Positions 31,114 to 32,163 of a stretch of DNA of 32,163 nucleotides are shown piece after piece. The stretch is taken from NCBI GenBank assembly GCA_016840385.1, contig JAEOSL010000028.1, positions 1 to 32,163 of the forward strand. Direction: 5' to 3'. This DNA is from Candidatus Thorarchaeota archaeon. GTDB taxonomy: Archaea > Asgardarchaeota > Thorarchaeia > Thorarchaeales > Thorarchaeaceae. Made by a program: the position numbers and the translations under genes. Within the stretch, counting starts at the first letter, position 1, and each line of letters opens with the position of its first letter. The notes under the pieces were generated by a model. That model saw only the letters and a list, made by a program, of their open reading frames with translations, made no database searches and was not told where the DNA came from.

Positions 31114-32163
31114 CTAGGATTTCTTGAGCTTCACGAAGTATACAACTACCGCTAGAACGATCACTCCAGCAAAAGCACCAACTACGACTAGGACCATCGT
31201 ATAATCGAGCGGAGCAGGTTCAGGTGTCCATCCCTCAAAGGGGAGAACCGTCACTGTTACAGTATCTGTTGCAGAACTACCACTTCCATCTTGCACGGTA
31301 AGAGTAAAGGTGTGATTTCCAAGAGGAAGACCATCTACAACAACGATGATTCGTGAACCACCCCAATCGCCCGAAGCATAGACGGAACCATTAGAACTGA
31401 CTGCATAACTAGCAGGATATGCATCAGTTGGAGTCCAGATTATACTATTTCCAGTTGTTCCTAGAATAATGACAAGGTCATCAGGACTATCGACTGCGGG
31501 TGCTACTGAATCATCGATGACAAGTACCGCAACACCATCTGATATTTCGTTGCCATCAACATCGTAGATGTATAACACTAGAACGTGTTCACCAGCGGTT
31601 AAACCATCAATGTTTATTGAGAGTTCACCATTAGTCCAACTTCCTGTGGCATATTCTTCTCCATCAAGTTCTACTGTGTATGTATTTGGATGAAGATCAG
31701 AAACTTCCCAGGTTATCTCTTGACCTGAACCGCCAACAAATATTTCCATATTTGGTGGACCATTGATTGTTGGGTCAGTGTCATCAAAGACATGCACCAC
31801 AATAGTGTCGGTTGCTGTATTATCTTCGATATCCCAGACAGTTATGATCACTGAATGGTCGCCATAAGCAAGTCCATCAATATCAACCGTAGCAGTATCC
31901 TCATTCACATCTACGAAAGCATCTTCCAATACGATTACGCCATCGATTGTGACTCTGTAATGACTCAGATAGTTATCAAAGACAATCCAAGAAGCGGTAT
32001 TACCAGTAGAACCTTCAGCGTAGGAGATGTCTATTGGATATTGTATCAGTGGAGTGTCAGGTAGGAATGACATTGGGTAATTGTCTACACTTCCACCTCC
32101 ACCAGGAAGGGGATATGTACCAGGTCCTGAATAATCGGACCACCAGTTACCTGTGTCCACCGT
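31114..32163 (-). CDS. C-terminal part of NosD-like / Ig-repeat surface protein (truncated by window edge)
   Basis: About 350 residues are visible; the frame runs off the window. The first visible residues (GNWWSDYSGPGTYPLPGGGG, then SVDNYPMS) match the end of a NosD-type right-handed beta-helix, which has the pattern G-N-x-W-S-D-Y-x-G...P-Y-P-x-x-G...D-x-Y-P. Three Ig-like repeats follow, each with an I-x-W-x-x-x-D or I-x-W-E-V-S-D strand, a V-x-x-D-G-x-x turn and a GLxxGxHxxxLxVxD strand. A C-terminal membrane helix (VLVVVGAFAGVIVLAVVVYF) ends in KLKKS, so the protein is outside and anchored. Probably an adhesin or polysaccharide-binding surface protein. Confidence 0.8.
   Translation of the reverse strand, partial: TVDTGNWWSDYSGPGTYPLPGGGGSVDNYPMSFLPDTPLIQYPIDISYAEGSTGNTASWIVFDNYLSHYRVTIDGVIVLEDAFVDVNEDTATVDIDGLAYGDHSVIITVWDIEDNTATDTIVVHVFDDTDPTINGPPNMEIFVGGSGQEITWEVSDLHPNTYTVELDGEEYATGSWTNGELSINIDGLTAGEHVLVLYIYDVDGNEISDGVAVLVIDDSVAPAVDSPDDLVIILGTTGNSIIWTPTDAYPASYAVSSNGSVYASGDWGGSRIIVVVDGLPLGNHTFTLTVQDGSGSSATDTVTVTVLPFEGWTPEPAPLDYTMVLVVVGAFAGVIVLAVVVYFVKLKKS

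Noticed and set aside
1..32163. CRISPR arrays, tRNA or rRNA genes, insertion sequences
   Set aside because: No regularly spaced repeats, no tRNA-like T-loop with acceptor stem, no transposase motifs and no terminal inverted repeats with target duplications were seen by eye.

Overview
The window looks archaeal, and most likely comes from an Asgard archaeon of the Thorarchaeota/Heimdallarchaeota type; this is inference, because no rRNA or other marker gene is present. The reasons are TATA-like boxes about 25-40 nt before many starts, mixed use of leaderless and GGAG/GGTGAT-led starts with several GTG and TTG starts, a stand-alone Lrp/AsnC ligand-binding domain, very large secreted Ig/cadherin-type surface proteins, and above all a membrane protein whose cytoplasmic tail looks like a longin/roadblock-type domain. 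I see no tRNA, rRNA, CRISPR array, IS element or phage gene.

Layout. 1-1.5 kb: a truncated unknown ORF and a HEAT-repeat protein in the same frame, separated by one TAG. 1.6-3.1 kb: a small winged-helix protein, then a lone OppD/DppD-type ABC ATPase with decayed catalytic motifs, then a decayed second copy of the winged-helix 3' end. 3.1-8.1 kb: a 1638-aa cell-surface protein with a jelly-roll, about seven Ig-like repeats, one membrane helix and a cytoplasmic longin-like domain. 8.2-10.2 kb (minus strand): an unknown basic protein, a flavodoxin, a methyltransferase and a 3' remnant of a paralogue of the unknown protein. 10.4-11.0 kb: an Lrp-type ligand-binding protein and a tiny membrane protein. 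11.1-14.1 kb: a haloalkane dehalogenase, divergent from an Asp/Glu-racemase-family gene and M19 dipeptidase operon. 14.2-18.0 kb: a 1295-aa secreted LamG/cadherin-like protein. 18.3-22.8 kb: a possible small protein, a multi-pass membrane protein, a nucleoside deoxyribosyltransferase-like protein, then a minus-strand group (small family protein, hotdog thioesterase, DUF1330-like protein, GNAT). 22.9-25.0 kb: an M23-like membrane protein, MsrB and an AAC(3)-family protein. 25.0-27.3 kb: a divergent ribbon-helix-helix regulator and ARPP-1-like gene, a metallo-beta-lactamase fold hydrolase and a MacB-permease remnant. 27.4-32.2 kb: a second copy of the small family, a 54-aa zinc ribbon, a seven-repeat SBBP propeller surface protein, a VOC protein, an aldo/keto reductase and the C-terminal part of a NosD/Ig surface protein.

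Two themes stand out. First, four surface proteins with different folds and anchors suggest a complex cell envelope; the 1638-aa one could link the outside to cytoplasmic longin/small-GTPase machinery. Second, three 3' gene remnants (about 3060, 8181 and 27266) lie close to intact genes, one with a terminator still in place, and record repeated gene replacement. The rest is mostly single-gene metabolic and repair functions in short or single transcription units, with convergent pairs often sharing a hairpin terminator.
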